DNA from: Ectopseudomonas toyotomiensis
Lineage (GTDB): Bacteria; Pseudomonadota; Gammaproteobacteria; Pseudomonadales; Pseudomonadaceae
Direction of reading: 5' to 3'
DNA length: 64,000 nt
Assembly: GCF_900115695.1 (NCBI RefSeq)
Contig: NZ_FOXK01000007.1
Span: 1 to 64,000 of the forward strand
The position numbers and the translations under genes are program-made. Position 1 is the stretch's first letter. Each line of letters opens with the position of its first letter. The notes under the pieces were generated by a model. That model was not told the DNA's origin and ran no database searches. It was given only the letters and a program-made list of their open reading frames with translations. Positions 1 to 9,585 of the stretch are shown here, piece by piece.

Positions 1-127
1 AGATTCCTAGGCATTACTCACCCGTCCGCCGCTAAATCAAGGAGCAAGCTCCTCTCATCCGCTCGACTTGCATGTGTTAGGCCTGCCGCCAGCGTTCAAT
101 CTGAGCCATGATCAAACTCTTCAGTTC
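1..127 (-). rRNA. rrs: 16S ribosomal RNA, 5' end only
   Basis: The reverse complement of this stretch is the beginning of a bacterial 16S rRNA. It holds the universal 27F primer region (AGAGTTTGATCATGGCTCAG) followed by the V1 helix. The mature 5' end is placed by similarity at about 127, and the rest of the gene lies outside the window to the left. It is transcribed leftwards from the promoters at 341-691. The V1 sequence is typical of Pseudomonas, but this short piece does not fix the species. Confidence 0.97.
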
Positions 128-294
128 AATACTGCTTGGGTTTTGAGAAAACCCTAAACTTGGCTCAGCAATCGCAAAACTTTCAAATTAATGAAAGGTA
201 ACTCTCGAATTAACGAGTGTTGCTTTGTGATGCTGATAATCAGTTGACTATCAGTCTTACCTCACAAGCACCCACACGAATTGCTTGATTCAGT

Positions 295-306
295 TGTTAA
301 AGAACA
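295..306 (-). promoter_or_regulatory. boxA antitermination site of the rRNA leader
   Basis: On the minus strand this reads TGTTCTTTAACA, one base from the E. coli rrn boxA TGCTCTTTAACA. It sits about 170 nt upstream of the 16S 5' end, the expected place. In the transcript, boxA recruits NusB-NusE and associated factors so that polymerase resists Rho across the operon. Stretch 128-294 is the processed leader, in which I see no gene. Confidence 0.85.
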
Positions 307-340
307 GTTGGTTAAGCCTTTCATCTCAACCGAGGCGCGC

Positions 341-368
341 ATTCTACAGCAGCCCTTGTATCTGTCAA
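341..368 (-). promoter_or_regulatory. rRNA promoter, copy nearest the 16S gene
   Basis: Read on the minus strand, this is -35 TTGACA (368-363), a 16-bp spacer and -10 TAGAAT (346-341), followed directly by the GC-rich discriminator GCGCGCC. A GC-rich discriminator is the hallmark of promoters controlled by ppGpp and DksA. It is the closest to the 16S gene of four near-identical promoters here. Confidence 0.88.
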
Positions 369-458
369 GCTGTTTTTCGAATTTGTTTCCGGAGAAACTT
401 CTTTCTACTCAACCACTTGCGCCTTCGATCAGAACTTCTTCTCTCCAGCGGGAGGCGC

Positions 459-486
459 ATTCTACAGCGTTCAAAACCGCTGTCAA
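459..486 (-). promoter_or_regulatory. rRNA promoter, second copy
   Basis: The minus strand shows -35 TTGACA (486-481), a 16-bp spacer, -10 TAGAAT (464-459) and then the GC-rich GCGCCTC. The architecture equals that of the copies at 341, 566 and 664. Confidence 0.88.
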
Positions 487-565
487 CCACCTCTTTCAAA
501 CCGCTTTCGATCCATTCGACCGAACCACCAACAGAACCAAACCACCGCCCTGTCGACCGGCGCGC

Positions 566-593
566 ATTCTACACGCCAGATCTAGCTTTGCAA
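566..593 (-). promoter_or_regulatory. rRNA promoter, third copy
   Basis: The minus strand shows -35 TTGCAA (593-588), a 16-bp spacer, -10 TAGAAT (571-566) and the discriminator GCGCGCC. The -35 is the weakest of the four, with two mismatches to TTGACA. Confidence 0.8.
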
Positions 594-663
594 GCCCTTC
601 ATTCAACTTAACTTATTGATTAACAAGCAGTTTTTGAAGCGCTTCATCGCTGAAGTGGCGCGC

Positions 664-691
664 ATTCTACATCCAGCAGAATGCGCGTCAA
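664..691 (-). promoter_or_regulatory. rRNA promoter, most upstream copy
   Basis: The minus strand shows -35 TTGACG (691-686), a 16-bp spacer, -10 TAGAAT (669-664) and the discriminator GCGCGCC. Its -35 lies only 3 nt beyond the stop codon of msrQ, which reads in the same direction. Transcription through msrQ could therefore run into this promoter. Confidence 0.85.
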
Positions 692-693
692 GC

Positions 694-1320
694 CTATATT
701 TCGATTTTCTTTGGATTCTCTCGAAAAAGGACGCCCGCTCTCTGTAATGCGCCCGCGGCAGCGGAGAGACGCATCAGCAGCAGCGCGCCACCGATCAACG
801 CGTAAGCGAGCCATTCCCCCAGGTCAGCACGCACCACCCAGAGCATATGCAACAAGGCCAGCAGCAAGATGACGTAGATCAGGCGATGCAGCGTTTTCCA
901 CTTACGACCCAGCTTTCTAATACTGAAACGGTTCGAGGTAACGGCCAGAGCCAGCAAGCCCACAAAAGCCAATGCACCAACGATGATATAGGGGCGCTCG
1001 GAAAGATCGCGCAGCACCAGCTCCAGTCGCAACCCGGCGATAAACAGGACATAGCCGGACAGGTGCAGCGCCACGTAGGCAAAGCACCAGAGTCCTAGCT
1101 GTCGCCGCACGGCAATCCACCCACCCCATCGCGTCAACTGCTGCAAAGGGGTCATCGCCAGGGTGATCAGTAGAAGGATCAGGGCTCCGAGCCCCAGGTT
1201 ATCCACCATCACCTTGCCGGGGTCAGGCCCCAGCAAATTGAAGACGGCGCAGTACAGCCAATACAGCGGCGGTACCGATGCAGCCAGGAATACGCCGACG
1301 CGCCAGAGCCTGTAGCGCAT
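694..1320 (-). CDS. msrQ: MsrQ, haem-binding membrane subunit of the MsrPQ methionine sulfoxide reductase
   Basis: This 208-residue membrane protein belongs to the MsrQ/YedZ family (ferric reductase-like transmembrane domain). It passes electrons from the respiratory chain through haem to periplasmic MsrP, which repairs oxidised methionines in envelope proteins. Several hydrophobic segments are visible, with histidines suited to haem ligation inside them (for example around YVALHLSGY and TLHRLIY). The start codon overlaps the msrP stop by one base (TAATG), so the two are translationally coupled. The length is normal for the family. Confidence 0.93.
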   Translation of the reverse strand: MRYRLWRVGVFLAASVPPLYWLYCAVFNLLGPDPGKVMVDNLGLGALILLLITLAMTPLQQLTRWGGWIAVRRQLGLWCFAYVALHLSGYVLFIAGLRLELVLRDLSERPYIIVGALAFVGLLALAVTSNRFSIRKLGRKWKTLHRLIYVILLLALLHMLWVVRADLGEWLAYALIGGALLLMRLSAAAGALQRAGVLFRENPKKIEI

Positions 1321-2330
1321 TAGTAGTACCTCGACAGATCCATGCCCGCATAGAGGTCAGCGACCTCCTCGTAGCCATTGAACATCCGCGTATCGATCAC
1401 GTTGGGGCTGAACAACCCGCTGGGCAAACGTCGCTCGGTCGCCTGCGACCAGCGCGGATGGTCGACCTGCGGATTGACGTTGGCATAGAAGCCGTACTCA
1501 TTCGGCGCGATACGCTCCCAGGTAGTTTTGGGCGCCTCACCCACAAGACTTATCCGCACGATGGATTTGATGCTCTTGAACCCGTACTTCCAAGGCACTA
1601 CCAGGCGCAGAGGCGCCCCATTCTGGTTTGGCAAAACACGTCCGTACATGCCGACGGCCATGAAGGCCAACGGATGCATGGCCTCATCCAGCCGCAGCCC
1701 CTCGACATAGGGCCAATCGATCAGCGAGAACCCCGAGCGTTGCCCCGGCATGCGCTCACGATCGACCAGCGTCTCGAAGCGCACATAGCGAGCCGACGAG
1801 GTGGGTTCGACCTGTTTGAGCAGATCAGCCAACGGAAAACCCAGCCAGGGAATGACCATGGACCAGGCCTCGACGCAGCGCAGCCTGTAGATACGCTCTT
1901 CGAATGCATGCGGTTTGACCAAATCCTCGATGGAGTAGCGCCCAGGCTTGCTCACTTCGCCATCGACCATCACCGTCCAGGGCTCGACCTGCAACTTGCC
2001 GGCATTGGCTGCCGGGTCGCCCTTGCCCGTACCGAACTCATAGAAGTTGTTGTAGTGCGTGGCGTCCTTGAAGGGCGTGATGCTTTCACCTTCAGCGGTT
2101 ATCGCCTGCCAACGCGCCGCCGCCAGCTTCTCTTGAAACCAGCCCGGAGCCTTCGACGGCTCGACATCGGCGTAGACACCTGGAGTGTCAGCACTGGCCA
2201 GACCCGGCATGGCAGCCATGGCCGCCAGCGCCAGCGAGCCCTGCATCAGCTTGCGACGAGAGAGATAAACAGACTCGGGGGTGACTTCGGACTCGAGGGC
2301 TCGAGAGGAAGGAGGAACTCGGATGAGCAT
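1320..2330 (-). CDS. msrP: MsrP, periplasmic molybdopterin methionine sulfoxide reductase
   Basis: The 336-residue catalytic subunit of MsrPQ reduces methionine sulfoxide in periplasmic proteins. A twin-arginine signal is visible: SRRKLMQG with the arginines at residues 25-26, then a hydrophobic stretch ending in GLASA. Folded export with its Mo-molybdopterin cofactor is therefore expected. The conserved cysteine that binds molybdenum is C152 in RCVEAW. The C-terminal half carries the family blocks [18 protein letters not shown] and [17 protein letters not shown]. msrQ follows with a one-base overlap. Confidence 0.95.
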   Translation of the reverse strand: MLIRVPPSSRALESEVTPESVYLSRRKLMQGSLALAAMAAMPGLASADTPGVYADVEPSKAPGWFQEKLAAARWQAITAEGESITPFKDATHYNNFYEFGTGKGDPAANAGKLQVEPWTVMVDGEVSKPGRYSIEDLVKPHAFEERIYRLRCVEAWSMVIPWLGFPLADLLKQVEPTSSARYVRFETLVDRERMPGQRSGFSLIDWPYVEGLRLDEAMHPLAFMAVGMYGRVLPNQNGAPLRLVVPWKYGFKSIKSIVRISLVGEAPKTTWERIAPNEYGFYANVNPQVDHPRWSQATERRLPSGLFSPNVIDTRMFNGYEEVADLYAGMDLSRYY

Positions 2331-2396
2331 GGCGACTCCGCGACTACAGTTCGAGAAACGAACTGTAGACCACGGAGTACGGAAGAAATTACAGCG

Positions 2397-3212
2397 TCAC
2401 ACCGTTTTACGACGGCGTAATTGCAACAGGTACTGAATAGGCCCCGAAAAAGCGTAAGCGAGGAAGATCAGCAGCAGGATACGGGGCGGATCGCTGAACA
2501 CCACGGCGAACACTAGCACCACGGCGAGAATGGCTACGAAGGGCACGCGCCCCTTCAGATCCAGATCCTTGAAGCTGTAGTACTTGATGTTACTGACCAT
2601 CAGGCATCCCGCAGCGGCCACCAGCAGCGCCACGGCGAAGGACATGTTCGAGCCCTTGATGCCGAAGTCACTGAACGCCCAGACAGTGCCAGCAACGACA
2701 CCCGCCGCAGCCGGACTGGCCAGACCGATGAAGTAGCGCTTGTCGACACTACCGATCTGCGTATTGAAACGTGCCAGGCGCAAGGCTGCACCAGCGACAT
2801 AGATGAAGGCGACCATCCAGCCAACCTTGCCCATGCTGCCCAGCGCCCATTCGAATGCGAGCAACGCCGGCGCAACGCCGAAGGCCACCATGTCTGAAAG
2901 CGAGTCGTACTCGGCGCCGAATGCACTTTGCGTATTGGTCAGGCGCGCCACGCGACCATCCAGACCATCGAGCACCATGGCAACGAACACCGCGGCGGCG
3001 GCCACGTAAAAGTTGCCGTTCATAGCATTGATGATGGAGTAGAAGCCGGCGAACAGGTTGGCCGTGGTGAACAGATTGGGCAACAGGTAGATACCACGGT
3101 GACGCACCTTGCGCCCCTCCGCGTCCTGCCCTTCCTCTATGTGCTCGTCGATCGGCAGCAGGCTTTCCAGATTGTCGCCAGCCGGCTTTTGATCCTCGGG
3201 ACCTTCACTCAT
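2397..3212 (-). CDS. pssA: PssA, CDP-diacylglycerol-serine O-phosphatidyltransferase
   Basis: This integral membrane enzyme makes phosphatidylserine from CDP-diacylglycerol and serine, the committed step to phosphatidylethanolamine. The CDP-alcohol phosphotransferase signature D-G-x2-A-R-x8-G-x3-D-x3-D is present as DGLDGRVARLTNTQSAFGAE followed by YDSLSD. Several membrane helices follow, making this the integral-membrane type rather than the E. coli soluble type. I chose ATG at 3212 (271 residues) because AAGG lies 8 nt upstream; an in-frame GTG at 3221 is the alternative. It sits downstream of ilvC but is separated from it by a terminator. Confidence 0.93.
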   Translation of the reverse strand: MSEGPEDQKPAGDNLESLLPIDEHIEEGQDAEGRKVRHRGIYLLPNLFTTANLFAGFYSIINAMNGNFYVAAAAVFVAMVLDGLDGRVARLTNTQSAFGAEYDSLSDMVAFGVAPALLAFEWALGSMGKVGWMVAFIYVAGAALRLARFNTQIGSVDKRYFIGLASPAAAGVVAGTVWAFSDFGIKGSNMSFAVALLVAAAGCLMVSNIKYYSFKDLDLKGRVPFVAILAVVLVFAVVFSDPPRILLLIFLAYAFSGPIQYLLQLRRRKTV

Positions 3213-3314
3213 GAACAGCACCTTGCAACGGGTTTGAAAAATTTCGACCCGGGTAGCTGAACTCAGTTCGCCACCCGGCGAGCTGGCTTTATACCAGAAG
3301 CCTCGCTACAGAAC

Positions 3315-3338
3315 GAAAAAACGCGGCATAAAGCCGCG
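3315..3338 (-). terminator. Rho-independent terminator of ilvC
   Basis: On the minus strand a CGCGGC/GCCGCG stem with a short loop is followed by a run of T. It lies 22 nt past the ilvC stop codon and separates ilvC from pssA. Confidence 0.85.
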
Positions 3339-3359
3339 CTCTTTCGCACATCGCAGACC

Positions 3360-5384
<2,025 letters not shown>

Positions 5385-5395
5385 ATGCCAGACAA

Positions 5396-5421
5396 TAAAA
5401 AGCCCCGCACCAGGCGGGGCT
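5396..5421 (-). terminator. Terminator of ilvIH, also facing ilvY
   Basis: The stem AGCCCCGC/GCGGGGCT with a 5-base loop (5401-5421) is followed on the minus strand by TTTTT. It lies between the convergent ends of ilvY and ilvH. Confidence 0.85.
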
Positions 5422-5438
5422 CTGCATTACTGCAACAA

Positions 5439-5930
5439 TCAGATGCTCAGTACCTTGTCGCCACGCGCGATACCGGTGACACCACTGCGCACCGTTTCCA
5501 GGATCGATGCAGTGCCAACAGCCTGAATGAAACTGTCCAGTTTGTCGCTGGTGCCGGTCAGTTGCACGGTGTAGACGCTGCTGGTCACATCCACGATCTG
5601 GCCGCGGAAGATGTCGGTCGTACGCTTGACCTCGGCACGCTGGGCGCCGGTGGCCTTGATCTTGACCAGCATCAATTCGCGTTCGATGTGCGCGCTTTCC
5701 GACAGGTTGACCAGTTTGACCACCTCGACCAGCTTGTTGAGGTTCTTGGTGATCTGCTCGATCACCTCATCCTGACCAACGGTGGTGAGGGTCAGGCGCG
5801 ACAGCGTCGGATCCTCGGTTGGTGCAACGGTGAGGCTTTCGATGTTGTAGTTACGCTGGGAGAACAGACCAACCACGCGCGACAGTGCGCCCGGCTCGTT
5901 TTCCAGCAGCAGGGAAATGATGTGTCGCAT
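5439..5930 (-). CDS. ilvH: IlvH, acetolactate synthase regulatory (small) subunit
   Basis: This 163-residue regulatory subunit binds the IlvI catalytic subunit, raises its activity and confers valine feedback inhibition. The N-terminal ACT domain is recognisable (LLLENEPGALSRVVGLFSQR then NYNIESLTV), followed by the family's second ferredoxin-like domain. The start codon is one base past the ilvI stop, so the two genes are co-translated. The length matches E. coli IlvH (163). Confidence 0.97.
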   Translation of the reverse strand: MRHIISLLLENEPGALSRVVGLFSQRNYNIESLTVAPTEDPTLSRLTLTTVGQDEVIEQITKNLNKLVEVVKLVNLSESAHIERELMLVKIKATGAQRAEVKRTTDIFRGQIVDVTSSVYTVQLTGTSDKLDSFIQAVGTASILETVRSGVTGIARGDKVLSI

Positions 5931-5931
5931 C

Positions 5932-7656
5932 TTAGGTCCGCTCCGTCTTGCTCAGCCACATGTCACGCATCGCACCGTCTCTGATCTGCATCGGATAGAC
6001 GTGCTCGCTGGAATCCACCGCGATGTCGAGGAACACCAGGCGATTCTTCAGGGCGAAGGCTTCCTCCAGCTTGGGCTTGAGGTCCTTCAGCGAGGTGATG
6101 CGCATGCCGACATGGCCATAGGCCTCGGCCAGTTTGACGAAGTCCGGCAGCGACTCCATGTAGGAGTGCGAATAACGGCTGTTGTACTGCATGTCCTGCC
6201 ATTGGCGAACCATGCCGAGGGTGCCGTTGTTCAGGTTGACGATCTTCACCGGCAGGTCGTACTGCAGGCAGGTCGACAGCTCCTGGATATTCATCTGGAT
6301 ACTGCCCTCGCCGGTGACGCACGCCACGTCGGCATCCGGGAAGTTCAGCTTGATACCCATCGCAGCCGGGAAACCGAAGCCCATGGTGCCCAGGCCGCCA
6401 GAGTTGATCCAGCGGTTGGGCTTGTTGAAACGGTAATACTGCGCAGCGAACATCTGGTGCTGGCCGACATCGGAGGTGATGAAGGCATCGCCCTTGGTCA
6501 CGTCACACAGGGTTTCGATCACGGTCTGCGGCTTGATGATCGAACCGTCGCCCTCGTTGTAAGGGAACAGACGGCCGCTACCACGCCACTCGTCGATCTG
6601 TTTCCACCAGCTGGCAACGGTGTCCTTGTTCGGAGTTTCGCCGATTTCCTTGAGGATGGCGACCATCTCGGTCAGCACACTGTCCACCGGGCCAACGATC
6701 GGGATGTCGGCCTTGATGGTCTTGGAGATCGAAGCCGGGTCGATGTCGATGTGGATGATCTTGGCGTTCGGGCAGAACTTCGCCGCGCCGTTGATCACGC
6801 GGTCATCGAAGCGCGCACCGACTGCCAGGATCACGTCGGCATGGTGCATCGCCAGGTTGGCAGTGTAGCTGCCGTGCATACCGAGCATGCCGATGAACTG
6901 GCGATCGGTACCCGGATAGCCACCGAGGCCCATCAGGGTGTTGGTCACCGGCAGGTTGAGCATTTGCGCCAGCTCGGTCAGCGGCGCGGAAGCGCCGCCC
7001 ATGATCACGCCACCGCCGGAGTACATGACCGGACGCTTGGCAGCCAGGAGCATCTCGGCAGCCTTGCGGATCTGGCCAGAGTGGCCACGCACCGCCGGGC
7101 TGTAGGAACGCAGCTTGACCTTCTTCGGATAGACGTACTCGAACTTCTGGGTGGGATCACCCATGTCCTTCGGAATGTCGACCACGACCGGACCGGGACG
7201 GCCGGATTCAGCGAGGTAGAACGCCTTCTTCAGCACTTCGGGGATTTCCGATGGGTGCTTGATGATGAAGCTGTGCTTCACGATCGGACGGGAAATACCG
7301 ACCATGTCGGTTTCCTGGAAAGCATCGGTACCGACCATGGCACTCGGCACCTGGCCGGAGATCACCACCATCGGAATGGAGTCCATGTAGGCGGTGGCAA
7401 TACCGGTGATGGCATTAGTCGCGCCGGGGCCAGAGGTCACCAGCACCACACCGGCCTTACCGGTGGCGCGGGCATAGCCGTCAGCCATATGGGTCGCTGC
7501 CTGTTCGTGACGGACCAGGATGTGGGTCACTTCCGGTTCTTTGAACAGGGCATCGTAAATATGCAGGAGAGCACCACCGGGGTACCCATAGATATGCTTA
7601 ACGCCTTCGTCACGCAGGAAGCGGACGACCATTTCAGCGCCGGATAAAAGCTCCAC
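5932..7656 (-). CDS. ilvI: IlvI, acetolactate synthase catalytic (large) subunit
   Basis: This thiamine-diphosphate enzyme of 574 residues condenses pyruvate with pyruvate or 2-oxobutyrate. The catalytic glutamate is E51 in VRHEQAATH, the FAD-associated middle domain is present, and the ThDP-Mg motif reads GEGSIQMN about 120 residues from the end. I chose GTG at 7656 because AAGAGGTG sits 6 nt upstream and the protein then starts at the family's usual [13 protein letters not shown] position. An in-frame ATG at 7788 would add 44 unrelated residues. Odd point: the motif has Glu where E. coli IlvI has Asp (GDGS). Confidence 0.96.
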   Translation of the reverse strand: MELLSGAEMVVRFLRDEGVKHIYGYPGGALLHIYDALFKEPEVTHILVRHEQAATHMADGYARATGKAGVVLVTSGPGATNAITGIATAYMDSIPMVVISGQVPSAMVGTDAFQETDMVGISRPIVKHSFIIKHPSEIPEVLKKAFYLAESGRPGPVVVDIPKDMGDPTQKFEYVYPKKVKLRSYSPAVRGHSGQIRKAAEMLLAAKRPVMYSGGGVIMGGASAPLTELAQMLNLPVTNTLMGLGGYPGTDRQFIGMLGMHGSYTANLAMHHADVILAVGARFDDRVINGAAKFCPNAKIIHIDIDPASISKTIKADIPIVGPVDSVLTEMVAILKEIGETPNKDTVASWWKQIDEWRGSGRLFPYNEGDGSIIKPQTVIETLCDVTKGDAFITSDVGQHQMFAAQYYRFNKPNRWINSGGLGTMGFGFPAAMGIKLNFPDADVACVTGEGSIQMNIQELSTCLQYDLPVKIVNLNNGTLGMVRQWQDMQYNSRYSHSYMESLPDFVKLAEAYGHVGMRITSLKDLKPKLEEAFALKNRLVFLDIAVDSSEHVYPMQIRDGAMRDMWLSKTERT

Positions 7657-8056
7657 GTTGTTCACCTCTTGAACGCCAGTATGCCACCCGACAACGGGTA
7701 GCCCTAAGTAGGTCTTACTGTCAGCGGACACGCACGACGGTGATCGTGGATTCGGAACATCAGCTTGACGAGTAACGGAGCAGCCCATGGTCTTGCGGGG
7801 CCGACCCTCCCAGCGCGAGGTAACGCGTTGCGGGTGTCACGGTTCGGCGCGGGTAGCGCCTCTTTTCCCCGAGCTGAAGGACGCTTGCGGCGGACTCCAC
7901 TACGGGGAAGGCTGGATTGTTCGGGTTCGGCGAGGGCAAGTCAAGTGATGACTAACCTATTATTCAACCTGCTGCTGTGACGCAGCGCAGGATGAAGATT
8001 GCCGGCTTTTGGTTATAGTAACCATCAGCACCGCCGCTCTCGATAAAGGAAACAGC
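7657..8056. other. 400-bp divergent gap holding the ilvIH leader and promoter
   Basis: No gene is visible here. On the minus strand a weak promoter can be drawn (TTGACT at 7945-7940 and AACAAT at 7921-7916, 18-bp spacer), which would give a leader of about 250 nt. The leader is GC-rich and can fold; one hairpin, ACCCG-TTGT-CGGGT, lies about 25 nt before the ilvI ribosome site. I found no short peptide rich in Leu, Val and Ile codons followed by a terminator, so a classical attenuator is not supported. Confidence 0.5.
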
Positions 8057-8491
8057 ATGCGCCACATGATTCTTACTGGCACCCTGATGCTCGCTTTGAG
8101 CACATCCGCCATGGCCAGCCAGGTTTACAAGTGGGTAGATGACAAAGGCGTGACCCACTTCGGCGCGCAACCTCCGCAGGGTCAAGAGTCCACGACCATC
8201 AATACTGCGGCCCCGCCTCCACGACCTGCGCCAAGTGAGCCGGCACCGAGCATAGAAGAGCAGCTCGACCCTGAGCAGGCGGCCATCGACAAGAAGGTCA
8301 AGGAAGATGTGGCGAAGCAGGAAGCCGAGCGCAAGCAGTACTGCGAGACAGCACGCACCAACCTTGCGCAGTTGGAAAACAACCCACGCGTCAGAATTGA
8401 AGATGGTGGCGAGTTGCGCCGTATTGGCGAGGATGAACGTCAGGAACGCATCGCGGAACTGAAGAAGTCCATCACAGAAAGCTGCAAATAA
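8057..8491 (+). CDS. Secreted DUF4124-domain protein
   Basis: This 144-residue protein has a clear signal peptide (MRHMILTGTLMLALSTSAMA, cleavage after AMA) and then the DUF4124 block SQVYKWVDDKGVTHFGAQPP. The rest is low-complexity: a proline-rich linker at about 53-75 and a charged, probably coiled-coil C-terminus. The domain is widespread in gammaproteobacterial periplasmic proteins, and I know of no established function. ATG at 8057 has AAAGGA 6 nt upstream. The arrangement ilvI, DUF4124, yqcC, lpoP, mrcB is conserved in Pseudomonas as far as I recall. Confidence 0.88.
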   Translation: MRHMILTGTLMLALSTSAMASQVYKWVDDKGVTHFGAQPPQGQESTTINTAAPPPRPAPSEPAPSIEEQLDPEQAAIDKKVKEDVAKQEAERKQYCETARTNLAQLENNPRVRIEDGGELRRIGEDERQERIAELKKSITESCK

Positions 8492-8501
8492 TGAACTACG
8501 T

Positions 8502-8520
8502 GCACGCCCTCAAGGCGTGC
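8502..8520. terminator. Possible shared hairpin between convergent genes
   Basis: The inverted repeat GCACGCC/GGCGTGC with a 5-base loop lies between the convergent DUF4124 gene and yqcC and covers the yqcC stop codon. There is no good T run on either side, so its role as a terminator is uncertain. Confidence 0.4.
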
Positions 8521-8839
8521 GCGTAATCAGGCGATCGAACTCGCCGAGTAGTTCAAGCAGCCGACGTGCAACGCGCGGCTGCTGCTGATAGACCATCTCC
8601 GCCATGGCCTGAATGCCCGATACTGAGGGCAATGCTGCATCGGTTTCCAGCAGAACCTTCATACGCGGTAGAAAAATCCACTGCAGCCATTGTTCGAACG
8701 CCAGCGTATCGACACAGAACGGCTCCGGGCTGGCCAGGGCCTCGGCGCTCGGCGCCTCCTCCTGCCACCAACCCTGCACACGTAACTCACGCTCGATCAG
8801 CAGCAGGTGTTCGGCCAATGCGCTTGCCCGAGCATCCAT
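8510..8839 (-). CDS. yqcC: YqcC family protein
   Basis: This small, probably cytosolic protein of 109 residues belongs to the YqcC family (DUF446). Family features are an N-terminal helix (LAEHLLLIERELRVQGWW), the block PFCVDTLAFEQWLQWIFLPRM and a C-terminal helix. Its biochemical function is unknown to me; family members often sit near the pseudouridine synthase truC. ATG at 8839 overlaps the lpoP stop by one base (TGATG), so it is translationally coupled to lpoP. Confidence 0.87.
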   Translation of the reverse strand: MDARASALAEHLLLIERELRVQGWWQEEAPSAEALASPEPFCVDTLAFEQWLQWIFLPRMKVLLETDAALPSVSGIQAMAEMVYQQQPRVARRLLELLGEFDRLITRTP

Positions 8840-9543
8840 CAGAGATTGACTCGTGCGCGTTCGCGGGCCTGGGCCGCACCAGCGGGATCCCCCTGGCGCT
8901 CGCGGGCGCGGGCAATCAGATCCCACAGGCTGGCCTGCAGCGCCGGACGACCACTGGCTTGAGTCAGACCACGACGGGCCAGTTGCTCGGCCTGCGCTGC
9001 ATCGCCCTGAGCCATACGAACCTCGGCAAGACGGTAGAGCACCTGCGGCTCACGCGGGGCGATGCGCTGGGCACGTTCCAGACTGGAGGCGGCGCCATTC
9101 AGATCACCACCGCCCTGTTGCTGTTGAGCAGTGGTCAGCAGCGCGAGAACCGGTCCATCCAGTTGCTCGTCAGCAGCCAGGCCGCCACCGCTGGGGATGC
9201 CACTGGGCATGCTCGGTGCCGAGTTGCCGAAGCTGCCTTGGCTGGGCGCAGAAGGCTGGCTACTCACGGGCGGATCGAAGGTCAGGCCGCCACTGGAGGT
9301 AATCGGCTGCGAGTCGGTCTGTAATGGCGTCGAGACGGCACCCTGCGGCACCATCACAACAACACCGGAGTCCTCCTCGATACGCTGCGGCGCAGCTGCG
9401 GGGGTTGGGCTGGTCGACGGACCAGAACCACCCGACGATAGTGGAGAGCCGGCATCGATCACCGGAATCGATCCCTGCGGTACCGTGCTGCAACCACTCA
9501 ACACCGCCGTTGCCAGCATAGTGGCAAGCCACTTCTTGTTCAC
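8839..9543 (-). CDS. lpoP: LpoP, outer-membrane lipoprotein activator of PBP1b
   Basis: This 234-residue TPR lipoprotein has a signal peptide ending in the lipobox LSGC, with C18 as the lipidated cysteine. A Pro/Ser/Gly-rich linker (about 25-110) follows and could span the periplasm. The C-terminus holds TPR-like helices (LERAQRIAPREPQVLYRLAE, then MAQGDAAQAEQLARRGL). It lies directly downstream of mrcB; in P. aeruginosa the equivalent TPR lipoprotein LpoP is encoded next to PBP1b and activates it. I chose GTG at 9543 because AGAGGA lies 6 nt upstream and it places the signal peptide at the N-terminus. Confidence 0.88.
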   Translation of the reverse strand: MNKKWLATMLATAVLSGCSTVPQGSIPVIDAGSPLSSGGSGPSTSPTPAAAPQRIEEDSGVVVMVPQGAVSTPLQTDSQPITSSGGLTFDPPVSSQPSAPSQGSFGNSAPSMPSGIPSGGGLAADEQLDGPVLALLTTAQQQQGGGDLNGAASSLERAQRIAPREPQVLYRLAEVRMAQGDAAQAEQLARRGLTQASGRPALQASLWDLIARARERQGDPAGAAQARERARVNL

Positions 9544-9585
9544 ATCCAATCCTCTCAGGTAACACCGAATCACTCGATCCGGCCG

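Noticed and set aside
281..619. Open frames of about 110 codons inside the rRNA promoter region
   Set aside because: They cover the four promoters, have no ribosome site, and the translations are low-complexity with no family resemblance.
7657..7788. ilvI start at ATG 7788
   Set aside because: The added 44 residues match nothing in the family. GTG at 7656 has AAGAGGTG at good spacing and gives the usual N-terminus.
7940..7975. Possible leader peptide for ilvIH containing Leu-Val-Ile codons
   Set aside because: It has only three such codons, a TTG start, no ribosome site and no following terminator, and it overlaps the likely promoter.
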